Shown here: positions 54,066-61,810 of the stretch, piece by piece | How positions within the stretch are numbered: the first letter of the stretch is position 1 | Layout of the letters: each line of letters opens with the position of its first letter | Source: Flammeovirgaceae bacterium UBA7330 | GTDB taxonomy: Bacteria > Bacteroidota > Bacteroidia > Cytophagales > Cyclobacteriaceae | NCBI GenBank assembly: GCA_002471275.1 | Contig: DKPQ01000020.1 | Coordinates: 181,038 to 245,037 of the forward strand | Reading direction: 5' to 3' | DNA length: 64,000 nucleotides | Made by a program: the position numbers and the translations under genes | Notes under the pieces: generated by a model | Databases searched by the model: none | Told to the model about the DNA's origin: nothing | The model's input: only the letters and a program-made list of their open reading frames with translations

Positions 54066-54955
54066 AGTTTGTCTCTTAGATAAAACTTGTAGCCCGCAGC
54101 TATTGGAATAGCCTGATCCCTGATCTGCTTCCGGGCAGATCTAAAAGGTACATTGTTCAAAATCGGTATGGCAATCCTGTCCTGAACTTCATCGATGGTC
54201 TCTCGCAACACATCTTCTTTTATCTCTTTGTCCAGACCACCTTCTATGATTAGCCCTTCATTTCCACTCAGGTCATAAGCAACAAGCTGAACCCTGAGTA
54301 TTTGATCTAGAATGGGAATGGATTCAACTTCAATTTGAATGGTGTTTGACTTAATCCTTACATCACCATAAACAAATGTGTTAGCAGGTATTCTATGACC
54401 ATTGATCGAAGTCGTTTCTGTCATCCGGAGTTTAATGGTACTACCGTTCTCTAAAGCCGTACTTTCCTGAACAACTACCGGAATACTAATATTTTCCGAG
54501 ACCTCTGATGGAAAGGAATTTTCACTCTTAAAACTACCGGAGGCGAACCCTGTTCTACGGACAGGATTGTCAGTCTCTTTCTCGGTAGTTTTTTGAGTAG
54601 TTCTTACCTGTACCTTTCGGTAGACAGGTTCAGAAATTTCAGCAACCTCAGGTTCAGGCTTTTTGTCTTCTAGTTTCGCTGAATCTTCAAAGGGATGTTT
54701 GTTAATCTGATTCTTCAGGTAATCATTGAGACTGGTCACTTTTCGGTCGTAGTTGACTACCTGTTTTTCTCGCTTCCTTTTGGCTTCATAGATCTCTTGC
54801 TTTAAAGGTGTTCTGTCAAGTTCTTCAGGATTAATGAATCCTTCAAGTTCATTCTCCTGGGTCTCATTTTCAATGAAGGTGAAATAGACGAATGCCCCCA
54901 TTACCAGTATGGAAATAATGATTAACCCTATTGACTTCGTTTTTTCATTCATCAC
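54062..54955 (-). CDS. traM: Conjugative transposon protein TraM
   Basis: A 297-residue inner-membrane-anchored protein, VirB10-like. One N-terminal helix (IGLIIISILVMGAFVYFTFI), a charged middle part with linker, and the C-terminal domain TIKLRMTETTSINGHRIPAN, FVYGDVRIKSNTIQIEV and IPIAAGYKFYLRDKL. This order is the TraM hallmark of CTnDOT-type systems. It overlaps traK by one base and traN by four. Confidence 0.87.
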   Translation of the reverse strand: MMNEKTKSIGLIIISILVMGAFVYFTFIENETQENELEGFINPEELDRTPLKQEIYEAKRKREKQVVNYDRKVTSLNDYLKNQINKHPFEDSAKLEDKKPEPEVAEISEPVYRKVQVRTTQKTTEKETDNPVRRTGFASGSFKSENSFPSEVSENISIPVVVQESTALENGSTIKLRMTETTSINGHRIPANTFVYGDVRIKSNTIQIEVESIPILDQILRVQLVAYDLSGNEGLIIEGGLDKEIKEDVLRETIDEVQDRIAIPILNNVPFRSARKQIRDQAIPIAAGYKFYLRDKL

Positions 54956-55599
54956 TACTCACGTTTAGTTGAAATCACGGTGTTATTGAAAAGATCAAGC
55001 TGGTCCAGTTTAGCAGCAAATGGATTCTGACGGGTGCGTTTGGCCAAGTCGTAAATGACAAAACTGAAATTCATGTTCCGGGTAACCTGCTGTCTACGCA
55101 TCTGGATGATCTGTTTGCCAAACGCATAGCCTAGCATAGGAGAGGTGTCCGGATCAAAGATGACACTGTCTACTTGTGCTTCATAAACCCAGTTATTCTC
55201 CAGCACATTTGATATTATTTTTTCTTCCCACCACAGGTCTTCAATGGTTTGACCATTGATGAAATTCCCGGACAAATGCAGTGAACGTTCAAGATTCTCA
55301 CTCCCCTGATCATCAATGGCACTGCCATCACAGCTGAATGCATTTTCATAGAATTCTCTCACCACCTCTTCATATTCAAAAATTCGACCCTCATAGTTGA
55401 ATTGATTTTGTATCTCAGCCATATAGGGCCTGCTGTTTCGGTCAACGATCCAAATACGCTGGTAGGCTTCTTGAATATCTTTCCTGGATTGATAATACAA
55501 GAAGATATTTCCACCGATTGAGCAAGCGATTACAACCATGGCGAATAGCCGGAAATTTGAGGTATCTCTTTTAAAGCTTTCCAGGGATTCAAGTCTCAT
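54955..55599 (-). CDS. traK: Conjugative transposon protein TraK
   Basis: A 214-residue VirB8-like protein with an N-terminal helix (LFAMVVIACSIGGNIFLYYQ), the segment DIQEAYQRIWIVDRNSRPYM, and a following NTF2-like domain (EVVREFYENAFSCDG, later QVDSVIFDPDTSPMLGYAFG, RNMNFSFVIYDLAKRTRQNP). It belongs to the inner-membrane complex of the secretion system. It is 2 bp from traJ. Confidence 0.87.
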   Translation of the reverse strand: MRLESLESFKRDTSNFRLFAMVVIACSIGGNIFLYYQSRKDIQEAYQRIWIVDRNSRPYMAEIQNQFNYEGRIFEYEEVVREFYENAFSCDGSAIDDQGSENLERSLHLSGNFINGQTIEDLWWEEKIISNVLENNWVYEAQVDSVIFDPDTSPMLGYAFGKQIIQMRRQQVTRNMNFSFVIYDLAKRTRQNPFAAKLDQLDLFNNTVISTKRE

Positions 55600-55601
55600 A
55601 G

Positions 55602-56612
55602 CTATTTGGTTGACATGGCATCTTTAGCAGCTCCCCCTGCCGTTGGTTTACTACTTTCACTCGCTCCACCAGAGATGCTAGCCAGTTGCTTGAACCCTCC
55701 GACTTTACTCAGACCAGCATAGGTGAGGGCAGTGGAAACCTGGGCGAACATGGATAAGAATCTTCCGGAATCAGAACTTCCTACAACCTTACCGGAAATC
55801 CAGAAAGGAAGCAGGTAAACGATCAATATGGCAATATTTAATACCAGAGATTGATGAGCTGTAAACTCCATCGCATTCATGGAAGAAAACATGTCCTTGA
55901 ACAGGTTGTAGTATAAGATCCTGTCGAGGATATTGAATACCACGTAGCAGAAGTAAATGGTGATAAAAGAATTGAACCACACGGATATCTTGTCCTTCCA
56001 AATAGGGAGAATCGAAGCAACAAATGCGTAAGGTCCGAAGACAAATAAAATGATCGATAAGACTTTGAGCAAAGCCTGCATAATTACCCGGATAACCGAG
56101 GCCAGCGTAACAACGATGGAATCCATGAAGAATGCCCCTGCGCTGGCGGGAGAGAGTGACATGCCAAGGTAGTCCCACAGGGTAAGTTCTTCAACATGAA
56201 TGTCTTCATCAATTGGTTGATCTTCAGGTGAGGGAACAAACTCTCTTTCCAGGGAGCCAATCAACCCGTTTTCATAAGTATGCTCACCCAGCTTTTTGCT
56301 GTAGTCTATGATTTCATTGGTCGAAGGACTGGTTGCCTGGTTGATCAGGTCGATGACTTTAATGGGGAAGCCGATCAAGGGGATATATAAACCCAATGCA
56401 AACATGATCACGATCATGCGACCGAACTCTCCAAAGTTGATGGGCTGCATTCCTCTCGATTTAACCACTGTGGTCAGTACATTGTACACCACGCCGATCA
56501 CAAAGAACATTACAGCAAGTATTTCAGCTATGGCGATCTGCTCCAGGGTCAGGGAAACGATATACCCGTCAAGTAGTTCATCTTTAAATAGCCATTCAAT
56601 TGCCTCTTGCAT
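55602..56612 (-). CDS. traJ: Conjugative transposon protein TraJ
   Basis: A 336-residue multispanning protein, VirB6-like. Helices are at IAIAEILAVMFFVIGVVYNV, MIVIMFALGLYIPLIGFPIK, VIMQALLKVLSIILFVFGPY, and VFNILDRILYY with LNIAILIVYLLPFWIS. The C-terminal 60 residues are Ser/Gly/Ala-rich. It forms part of the channel across the inner membrane. The gene is 6 bp after traI. Confidence 0.87.
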   Translation of the reverse strand: MQEAIEWLFKDELLDGYIVSLTLEQIAIAEILAVMFFVIGVVYNVLTTVVKSRGMQPINFGEFGRMIVIMFALGLYIPLIGFPIKVIDLINQATSPSTNEIIDYSKKLGEHTYENGLIGSLEREFVPSPEDQPIDEDIHVEELTLWDYLGMSLSPASAGAFFMDSIVVTLASVIRVIMQALLKVLSIILFVFGPYAFVASILPIWKDKISVWFNSFITIYFCYVVFNILDRILYYNLFKDMFSSMNAMEFTAHQSLVLNIAILIVYLLPFWISGKVVGSSDSGRFLSMFAQVSTALTYAGLSKVGGFKQLASISGGASESSKPTAGGAAKDAMSTK

Positions 56613-56618
56613 ACCTTT

Positions 56619-57200
56619 TCAGTTCTGCATTCCAATTGCATTGATCAGCAACCGATCCTCCCGGAATCGCCTGGCATCTTCACTACGTCTAACAATCCGC
56701 TTAAGCTCCACAGACAATTCTCCCAGGCCAGTCTGAGATTCTTCGAAGGCGGAAAGCGCATGTTCGTATGCTTCCAGTCTTCCCGCCCGATCCATGCTAA
56801 ACCCATCGGTCAACACTACATTCACAATATCGACTACATATCGCAGTTGATTGATATTGACCTGGTACTTGAAAGTGTTGAGGCAACTTGCCCGTGGTCC
56901 AACCAGATCCATACCAAGCTGCATATCTGCATTCAGATCTTTGGCCAGACATGAAGTGTTCTCAAGAAGCTGAACAAACTCCTGCATGCTCTCCAGCTTT
57001 TCAATCCAACCTGCAGCTTCCTTAAGCTTTTCAATTCGTTGTTCTACTTTTTTGATGGCAACCATAGTGGTACTCATGGTTCCGAGAATTCCCGTTTGAT
57101 TACCAGCTATCGTTTCTAATACCGGAGCAGTCACAGCGAACTGAGAATGTCCTTTGGCTACAATGACCAGAAAAAGTAAGGCGGTGATTATTTTCTTCAT
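56619..57200 (-). CDS. traI: Conjugative transposon protein TraI (DUF4141-like)
   Basis: A 193-residue exported protein with signal peptide (IITALLFLVIVAKGHSQF). The mature part is mostly helical, with heptads such as VAIKKVEQRIEKLKEAAGWI and LSAFEESQTGLGELSVELKR. This corresponds to DUF4141 TraI of CTnDOT-type elements, a VirB5-like periplasmic component. It starts 7 bp after the small exported protein gene 57208. Confidence 0.84.
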   Translation of the reverse strand: MKKIITALLFLVIVAKGHSQFAVTAPVLETIAGNQTGILGTMSTTMVAIKKVEQRIEKLKEAAGWIEKLESMQEFVQLLENTSCLAKDLNADMQLGMDLVGPRASCLNTFKYQVNINQLRYVVDIVNVVLTDGFSMDRAGRLEAYEHALSAFEESQTGLGELSVELKRIVRRSEDARRFREDRLLINAIGMQN

Positions 57201-57207
57201 CTCGGTT

Positions 57208-57597
57208 TCATTTAATCGTTATTTCGCTTGTTTTCAGTGCTTCTTCCAATCGAGCCCATACATACCACTTGGGTTGATTGGGAACCTCCATCACAGCAAA
57301 GACTTTGATCTCTCCATCTTCTTTTCGTTCCAGCAAGTGATCAATGATTAACTGTGAATGGAATACATCATTGAAATTGGCTTTTCGCTTTTGCAGCTTT
57401 CCTACCATGAAGAAAACATTGACATATTGACCTCCCAATGATCCACCGGTAAATTCAATAGTGTCCCCCTGATTAATCATTGTACCATCGTTCAATTCAT
57501 ATCCCATGAGCTTCTTCTGCGCCTGGCATTCTAAATTCAGAAGGAGCATACACAAGAGAAGTGTACTTGTGATCTGTATTGTTTTAATCGTTTTCAT
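57208..57597 (-). CDS. Small exported protein of the tra operon (unassigned)
   Basis: A 129-residue protein with signal peptide MKTIKTIQITSTLLLCMLLL and cleavage near CQAQ. The mature part is beta-rich (DGTMINQGDTIEFTGGSLGG, QYVNVFFMVGKL, EIKVFAVMEVPNQPKWYVWA). It lies between traG and traI, where CTnDOT has traH, and overlaps traG by 4 bp. I cannot match it to TraH from sequence. It is probably a periplasmic accessory. Confidence 0.72.
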   Translation of the reverse strand: MKTIKTIQITSTLLLCMLLLNLECQAQKKLMGYELNDGTMINQGDTIEFTGGSLGGQYVNVFFMVGKLQKRKANFNDVFHSQLIIDHLLERKEDGEIKVFAVMEVPNQPKWYVWARLEEALKTSEITIK

Positions 57598-60101
57598 AGA
57601 CTGCTGATTCTTGATTCTTGAATTTTTGTTTGCTTCTTAAGTATTACATCTGAAGACTTCAAATGCTTATTCTCGATAAATTGATTGATGGCCATTTTCA
57701 GGTTCCCATACTTATTAAAGTATCTCCTGATCTCTTCCTTTTCGTGTCCCTTTGATGAGTAGACGGCCTGGGTTTTTTCCGATACTTCGTATCTAAAGAT
57801 CCGTGCATGATCTCCTTGCTTGAGAAAGAATTCCCGGTAACCAAGAGTATCCTGCTTTTTCATGTCCTTCATGAGAGCTATCTCGTGATCTGTCAATGAC
57901 AATCTTTGCTGAAGATCCGGATAATTCTTTCGGGTGGCTCTTCGCATCAATACCAGTGTATCAGAATTGGACAGCATGGCATCTGCACACGCTACCTCAT
58001 CGAAATCATTGATGTCCTGGGTGGCCAGCATGATGGAGCCCTCATTCTTACGGAATGTACGGTAGAGATACTCAACAAATTCCCTCAGGTCTCCCTTCAA
58101 TACCTTCCATCCTTCATCGATGATAAATCGTTTTTTGACTCCACGAAGGTGACGGATCTTGTCCATCACTAGTTCCATGATGATCAATCCGACAACCGGA
58201 AAAATGAACTTGTCGGATTCAATGCTTTCAATGTCAAAGACAATGAAAGGCTCATCCCGAAGTTGTATCGGGTCTCTGCTATTCAATAGGTCTTTATATT
58301 CTCCATTTGCATAGATTTCAAATACGGTGCGCATGCTCTCGAAATCAAAGAACTTCTCGCGCTCTTTTTTGAAATGCTGCTTCTCATAGATGTCAATGAA
58401 ATCAAAGAAGGATTCAAAAACAGGGAAGCTGTCTTGCCTATTGACATGTTCATAGAACTTGTCAACCATGTCTTTCAGGATAGAGTGAACTTCCATGGTT
58501 GCTTCCTGAGAACCTTGCCAGATGGCCAGCAGCACAGAATGGATAAAGATCTTTTTATCAGAAGAGGGTACCCAACGATTGAAGTCGTCTCTATCAACCA
58601 GGAAAATATTGAATGCTAGCTTTTGCTGATCCGAAGAATCCAGATAAAGGCCTCTATTGAATTGACAAAGGTCACGGTAAGAGTGGCCCACATCGAGTAT
58701 GATGACATGGGTGTGTTTACTCAGGTCCTCATCAACCAGTCCATTTACCCAAAAGGACTTCCCGGTTCCTGAGCCACCTTCTACAATGCCATTCCGATTT
58801 TGAATATGGGGAGAGTCCCAAAGGTTGACAACTACCGGATTTCCGAACCGGTCCTTATAAAGATTGCCTTTTAGGTCGGAGGCATAATGTGTTTCCATAG
58901 GGGCATAGCACAAAGCATGTTCCAGGACAGTATCAAATGTCCGATAGTTACCCCGGCCATATCCCGGAGAAGATCCGACAAACAATTGCAGAGTCTCATA
59001 ATTTTCAATCCAGGAGTGGCATTCATTGATATTGTCAAAAGCAGTGACTGTATGCCTCAATGACTTTTGCAGACTCTTTAGGTCGGGATCAGGAATGACT
59101 ACATTTACTGCCGCACGGCATAAGGTTAGATCCCTGTTGGATACCGCCTCTTTAAACCCTTTGATATTTTCGATGCGCTTGACGGAAGGTTCATATCCAA
59201 AACCTGCCAGCATACCCTCTGACATCGTTTTGAGAAGGTATTTAAAATAGACCTTCTCCCGTTCCTGAATGGTGAAGGTCGTATTAACAATATGATTAAT
59301 CGGAAGACCCAGACTGATCGGGAATGCGCTGCCCAGTTCCAGCTTGAAATCATCTTCAACACTGGTTGCCTCATTGACAGACCTGGAATTGGTGCTCCGG
59401 TGCTTCCTTGTGTTGAAAATTCGCTCTCCCTGGTTGACCATGCTAACCAGCCCAACATAATTACCTCCAACCTTCAGGTAACCATCTTCCACGGAATACG
59501 GTGGAAGATGATGATCATGCTGATAATTAGATGGAGTGTCAAAGGAAAGATTCCAGTAATCCCACAAAGCATTTCTTAGGGAACTGTTCTTCATCCTCAG
59601 GGCATGAACATTCTCTATGCTATCCAGCGAGCTAGTGAACTGCTCACAATATGAGTAAGCCGTCTCAATGCTTTTTGCTGAGTCTTTAAACGGTTGCTTG
59701 CCGATATAGTCCCACAACTTCATGACAGGATTTCTTTCGGCTGTCACCTCCCTTAGTGAGCCATTGTTAAAAGAGATATAGATCCGGCATATATGGTGAA
59801 GCATGGGCTTCCCCAAATAAACCTTTTGGTTCTCTTTGATGCAGAAGCTTTCAGTTTCACGGAGTTGATTGTACGTGCCCTGATAATAGAAATTTTGTAG
59901 GTGGATGACTGTTCCCGTAGGAAGCTTCAGAAATGATTGAAGCAGCCGTTCGTAGAGTTCGTTATATCCGGGGACATCTAATGAAAAGATCTCTGGGAGC
60001 ATGACCTCCCACCCGGCAGTAATGTCTCCATTTCCCGCAACCAGGAAGTCCTGCTCAATGGCTTGTATGGGAAAGATCTTATGGAGTTCAATGGGTTTCA
60101 T
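57594..60101 (-). CDS. traG: TraG, VirB4-type conjugation ATPase
   Basis: The frame goes to 60140; ATG 60101 (MKPIELHKIFPIQ) is the usual TraG start and gives 835 residues. The N-terminal TraG-N domain (QAIEQDFLVAGNGDITAGWE) is followed by the ATPase with Walker A VEGGSGTGKSFWVNGL, Walker B KRFIIDEGWKVL and the motif MLATQDINDFDEVA. It powers assembly of the type IV secretion channel on the cytosolic side. It overlaps traF by 14 bp and the 57208 gene by 4 bp. Confidence 0.92.
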   Translation of the reverse strand: MKPIELHKIFPIQAIEQDFLVAGNGDITAGWEVMLPEIFSLDVPGYNELYERLLQSFLKLPTGTVIHLQNFYYQGTYNQLRETESFCIKENQKVYLGKPMLHHICRIYISFNNGSLREVTAERNPVMKLWDYIGKQPFKDSAKSIETAYSYCEQFTSSLDSIENVHALRMKNSSLRNALWDYWNLSFDTPSNYQHDHHLPPYSVEDGYLKVGGNYVGLVSMVNQGERIFNTRKHRSTNSRSVNEATSVEDDFKLELGSAFPISLGLPINHIVNTTFTIQEREKVYFKYLLKTMSEGMLAGFGYEPSVKRIENIKGFKEAVSNRDLTLCRAAVNVVIPDPDLKSLQKSLRHTVTAFDNINECHSWIENYETLQLFVGSSPGYGRGNYRTFDTVLEHALCYAPMETHYASDLKGNLYKDRFGNPVVVNLWDSPHIQNRNGIVEGGSGTGKSFWVNGLVDEDLSKHTHVIILDVGHSYRDLCQFNRGLYLDSSDQQKLAFNIFLVDRDDFNRWVPSSDKKIFIHSVLLAIWQGSQEATMEVHSILKDMVDKFYEHVNRQDSFPVFESFFDFIDIYEKQHFKKEREKFFDFESMRTVFEIYANGEYKDLLNSRDPIQLRDEPFIVFDIESIESDKFIFPVVGLIIMELVMDKIRHLRGVKKRFIIDEGWKVLKGDLREFVEYLYRTFRKNEGSIMLATQDINDFDEVACADAMLSNSDTLVLMRRATRKNYPDLQQRLSLTDHEIALMKDMKKQDTLGYREFFLKQGDHARIFRYEVSEKTQAVYSSKGHEKEEIRRYFNKYGNLKMAINQFIENKHLKSSDVILKKQTKIQESRISSL

Positions 60102-60393
60102 TAATAATAAGTTGATCGAAGAAGCCAACACGGTCTTCAAAATATTTTGGCATGGATCTACGAACGATCAGAGAAGAGATGTATCCGGGATTCCCACTGG
60201 TGTGTTCTTTATTTAGTTTCCTACCAATTGAATAAACGACCGGAATTAGAATAAGAAGAAGCCACCAAACTGCATAACCGATAAGAAAAACAATACAGCT
60301 GATATAAAGCCATTGCACAGGACGAAAGCCCAGGAAGTGAACTGGCTTGTTTATTATATATAAGGTCCGCCATTCTTTACGCTCTTCCATCAC
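60088..60393 (-). CDS. traF: Conjugative transposon protein TraF (DUF4133-like)
   Basis: A 101-residue membrane protein with two helices (LGFRPVQWLYISCIVFLIGY, VWWLLLILIPVVYSIGRKL). The INKPVHFLGFRPVQW beginning is characteristic of DUF4133 TraF (VirB3-like). It adjoins traE (stop 60394) with no gap. Confidence 0.87.
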   Translation of the reverse strand: MMEERKEWRTLYIINKPVHFLGFRPVQWLYISCIVFLIGYAVWWLLLILIPVVYSIGRKLNKEHTSGNPGYISSLIVRRSMPKYFEDRVGFFDQLIINETH

Positions 60394-60711
60394 CTAGAAA
60401 ATGACTTCATACAACCCCCGTAAAACAATGATGAAGATAAAGACCGCTGTAGCCCGGCTATTATCCATGACTTTGAACGCAATGTTCATCATCAAAAGGA
60501 CAAAAGCGATAACTACTACAATGTTAGCCACGATCCTTCCAGTTTCAATGATGTTCTCTGCTTCATCACTAAGCGCTTCATTGACACTTTCAAGGTTGGT
60601 ATTGCTATCCTGGCTATGGACAGGTGCTGGCATATAAACACTCAATACCATCACAAGGAAGACAAGCTTGAAGTAATCGCTGTATTTATGTTTGGTTTCT
60701 AATTTGTTCAT
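60394..60711 (-). CDS. traE: Conjugative transposon protein TraE (DUF4134-like)
   Basis: A 105-residue VirB2/TraE-type small membrane protein. Signal peptide (LVFLVMVLSVYMPAPVHSQD), then two helices (IVANIVVVIAFVLLMMNIAF, TAVFIFIIVLRGLYEVIF). It is the likely pilin-like subunit. It is the second gene of the minus-strand operon, after the acidic gene at 60729. Confidence 0.85.
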   Translation of the reverse strand: MNKLETKHKYSDYFKLVFLVMVLSVYMPAPVHSQDSNTNLESVNEALSDEAENIIETGRIVANIVVVIAFVLLMMNIAFKVMDNSRATAVFIFIIVLRGLYEVIF

Positions 60712-60728
60712 AAGTAGTTGTATGGATA

Positions 60729-61025
60729 TTACAATAAGTCTCCCAGGCGCACATATTCAATTCCTTTGAATTCATCCGTTGGACTGTCATCTTCTGTTAT
60801 GGATGGTCCTTCGGTATCATCAACATCCAGGTCCGGAGTCTCTTGATCTTCATCGGGAATGAAATCTGTATCCGGGTCGTGCTCATTGAGAACCACAGCG
60901 CCTCTTTCGTATGAGGAAGAGAGATTCAAAATAAAATCTTTGATCCGGGTTAAAACTTCGGATTTTTCATTGGGTTCAAGGTTGATTTCAACTTTGATCT
61001 TTGGCTTTTCTGATACTGCTATCAT
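60729..61025 (-). CDS. Small acidic protein, first gene of the tra operon
   Basis: A 98-residue protein. The first half is helical and mixed in charge (KPKIKVEINLEPNEKSEVLT, RIKDFILNLSSSYER), the second half very acidic (DPDTDFIPDEDQETPDLDVD). No membrane segment. In CTnDOT this position holds traA-traD, but I cannot identify it. It starts 105 bp from the divergent OB-fold gene. Confidence 0.65.
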   Translation of the reverse strand: MIAVSEKPKIKVEINLEPNEKSEVLTRIKDFILNLSSSYERGAVVLNEHDPDTDFIPDEDQETPDLDVDDTEGPSITEDDSPTDEFKGIEYVRLGDLL

Positions 61026-61088
61026 ATTTCGGCGGATTTAAATTTTCTACAATATAATTTTTAAATACAATACAATAGTGGTAAAATT

Positions 61089-61106
61089 ATAACATTATAA
61101 TGTTAT
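61089..61106. promoter_or_regulatory. 18-bp perfect palindrome between divergent tra units
   Basis: ATAACATTATAATGTTAT, a perfect dyad in the 104-bp space between the acidic tra gene and the OB-fold gene. Bases 61086-61100 recur exactly at 53083-53097. A plausible operator for coordinate control of both transfer units. Confidence 0.6.
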
Positions 61107-61129
61107 TAACGAAATAAAACCTGAACAAA

Positions 61130-61804
61130 ATGGAACAAAACGCGACGAATCAAAAGACAACAAGGGTTGGATATGTGGCTTCTGATGCTACGACCAAATC
61201 CTTCGAAAGTGGAAAGAAAGTTACTAATGTGACCATCCTTTCCGGATCCGGAGAAAACAAGACTGCTACCTATGTAAGAGGCTGGAATGCGATGGCTGAC
61301 AGGTTAGCGGATATCAAGACAGGGGAGAAGTGGGAATTCAAAGGTGATCTTAAAGTGGAGACTAGCGATGGGAAATCTTTTGATGTGTTAACTGCACGAG
61401 AAGCTTACCCTCATATCAAGAAGGAGATCCAGGGCGAGGTCAAACATATCAATGACAAGAAGCTGGGGAAAACCGATATGAAAAACATCATGGTGGTAAG
61501 CAGTGAGATGGAGGGTGGAAAAGAAGTTAGCAATGTCTACAATATCGAATTGTACGGAAAGAAAAATATGGACAAGGCAAATGGCATCAAGGTAGGCGAT
61601 ATCGTGTCTACCAAAGGTCATGTCCGGATGTACGATTATCAAAAAGATGGGGAGTTGAAAGTCAATCGGTCTTTTCAGAATCCGATGGAGATTGAAAATC
61701 ACACAGTGTCCAAAGAGAAGAAAATGTCTGTTGATAAGGACATCAAACCAGACGTTTCGAAAGCACCTAAAGCCAAGCCAAAGGGTAAAGGTGTAAGCAT
61801 GTAA
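61130..61804 (+). CDS. Protein with two OB-fold (SSB-like) domains
   Basis: A 224-residue soluble protein. The first domain (TRVGYVASDATTKSFESGKK, VTNVTILSGSG, YVRGWNAMADRLADIKTGEK, WEFKGDL) follows the single-stranded-DNA-binding OB pattern in which WHNVVFW and the KGD strand of SSB have counterparts here. The second domain (IQGEVKHINDKKLGKTDMKN, VYNIELYGKKNMDKANGIKV) repeats the scheme. The tail is basic (APKAKPKGKGVSM), not the acidic tip of housekeeping SSB. It probably coats or guides transferred single-stranded DNA. It is 6 bp before the coupling ATPase gene. Confidence 0.7.
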   Translation: MEQNATNQKTTRVGYVASDATTKSFESGKKVTNVTILSGSGENKTATYVRGWNAMADRLADIKTGEKWEFKGDLKVETSDGKSFDVLTAREAYPHIKKEIQGEVKHINDKKLGKTDMKNIMVVSSEMEGGKEVSNVYNIELYGKKNMDKANGIKVGDIVSTKGHVRMYDYQKDGELKVNRSFQNPMEIENHTVSKEKKMSVDKDIKPDVSKAPKAKPKGKGVSM

Positions 61805-61810
61805 GAGAAC

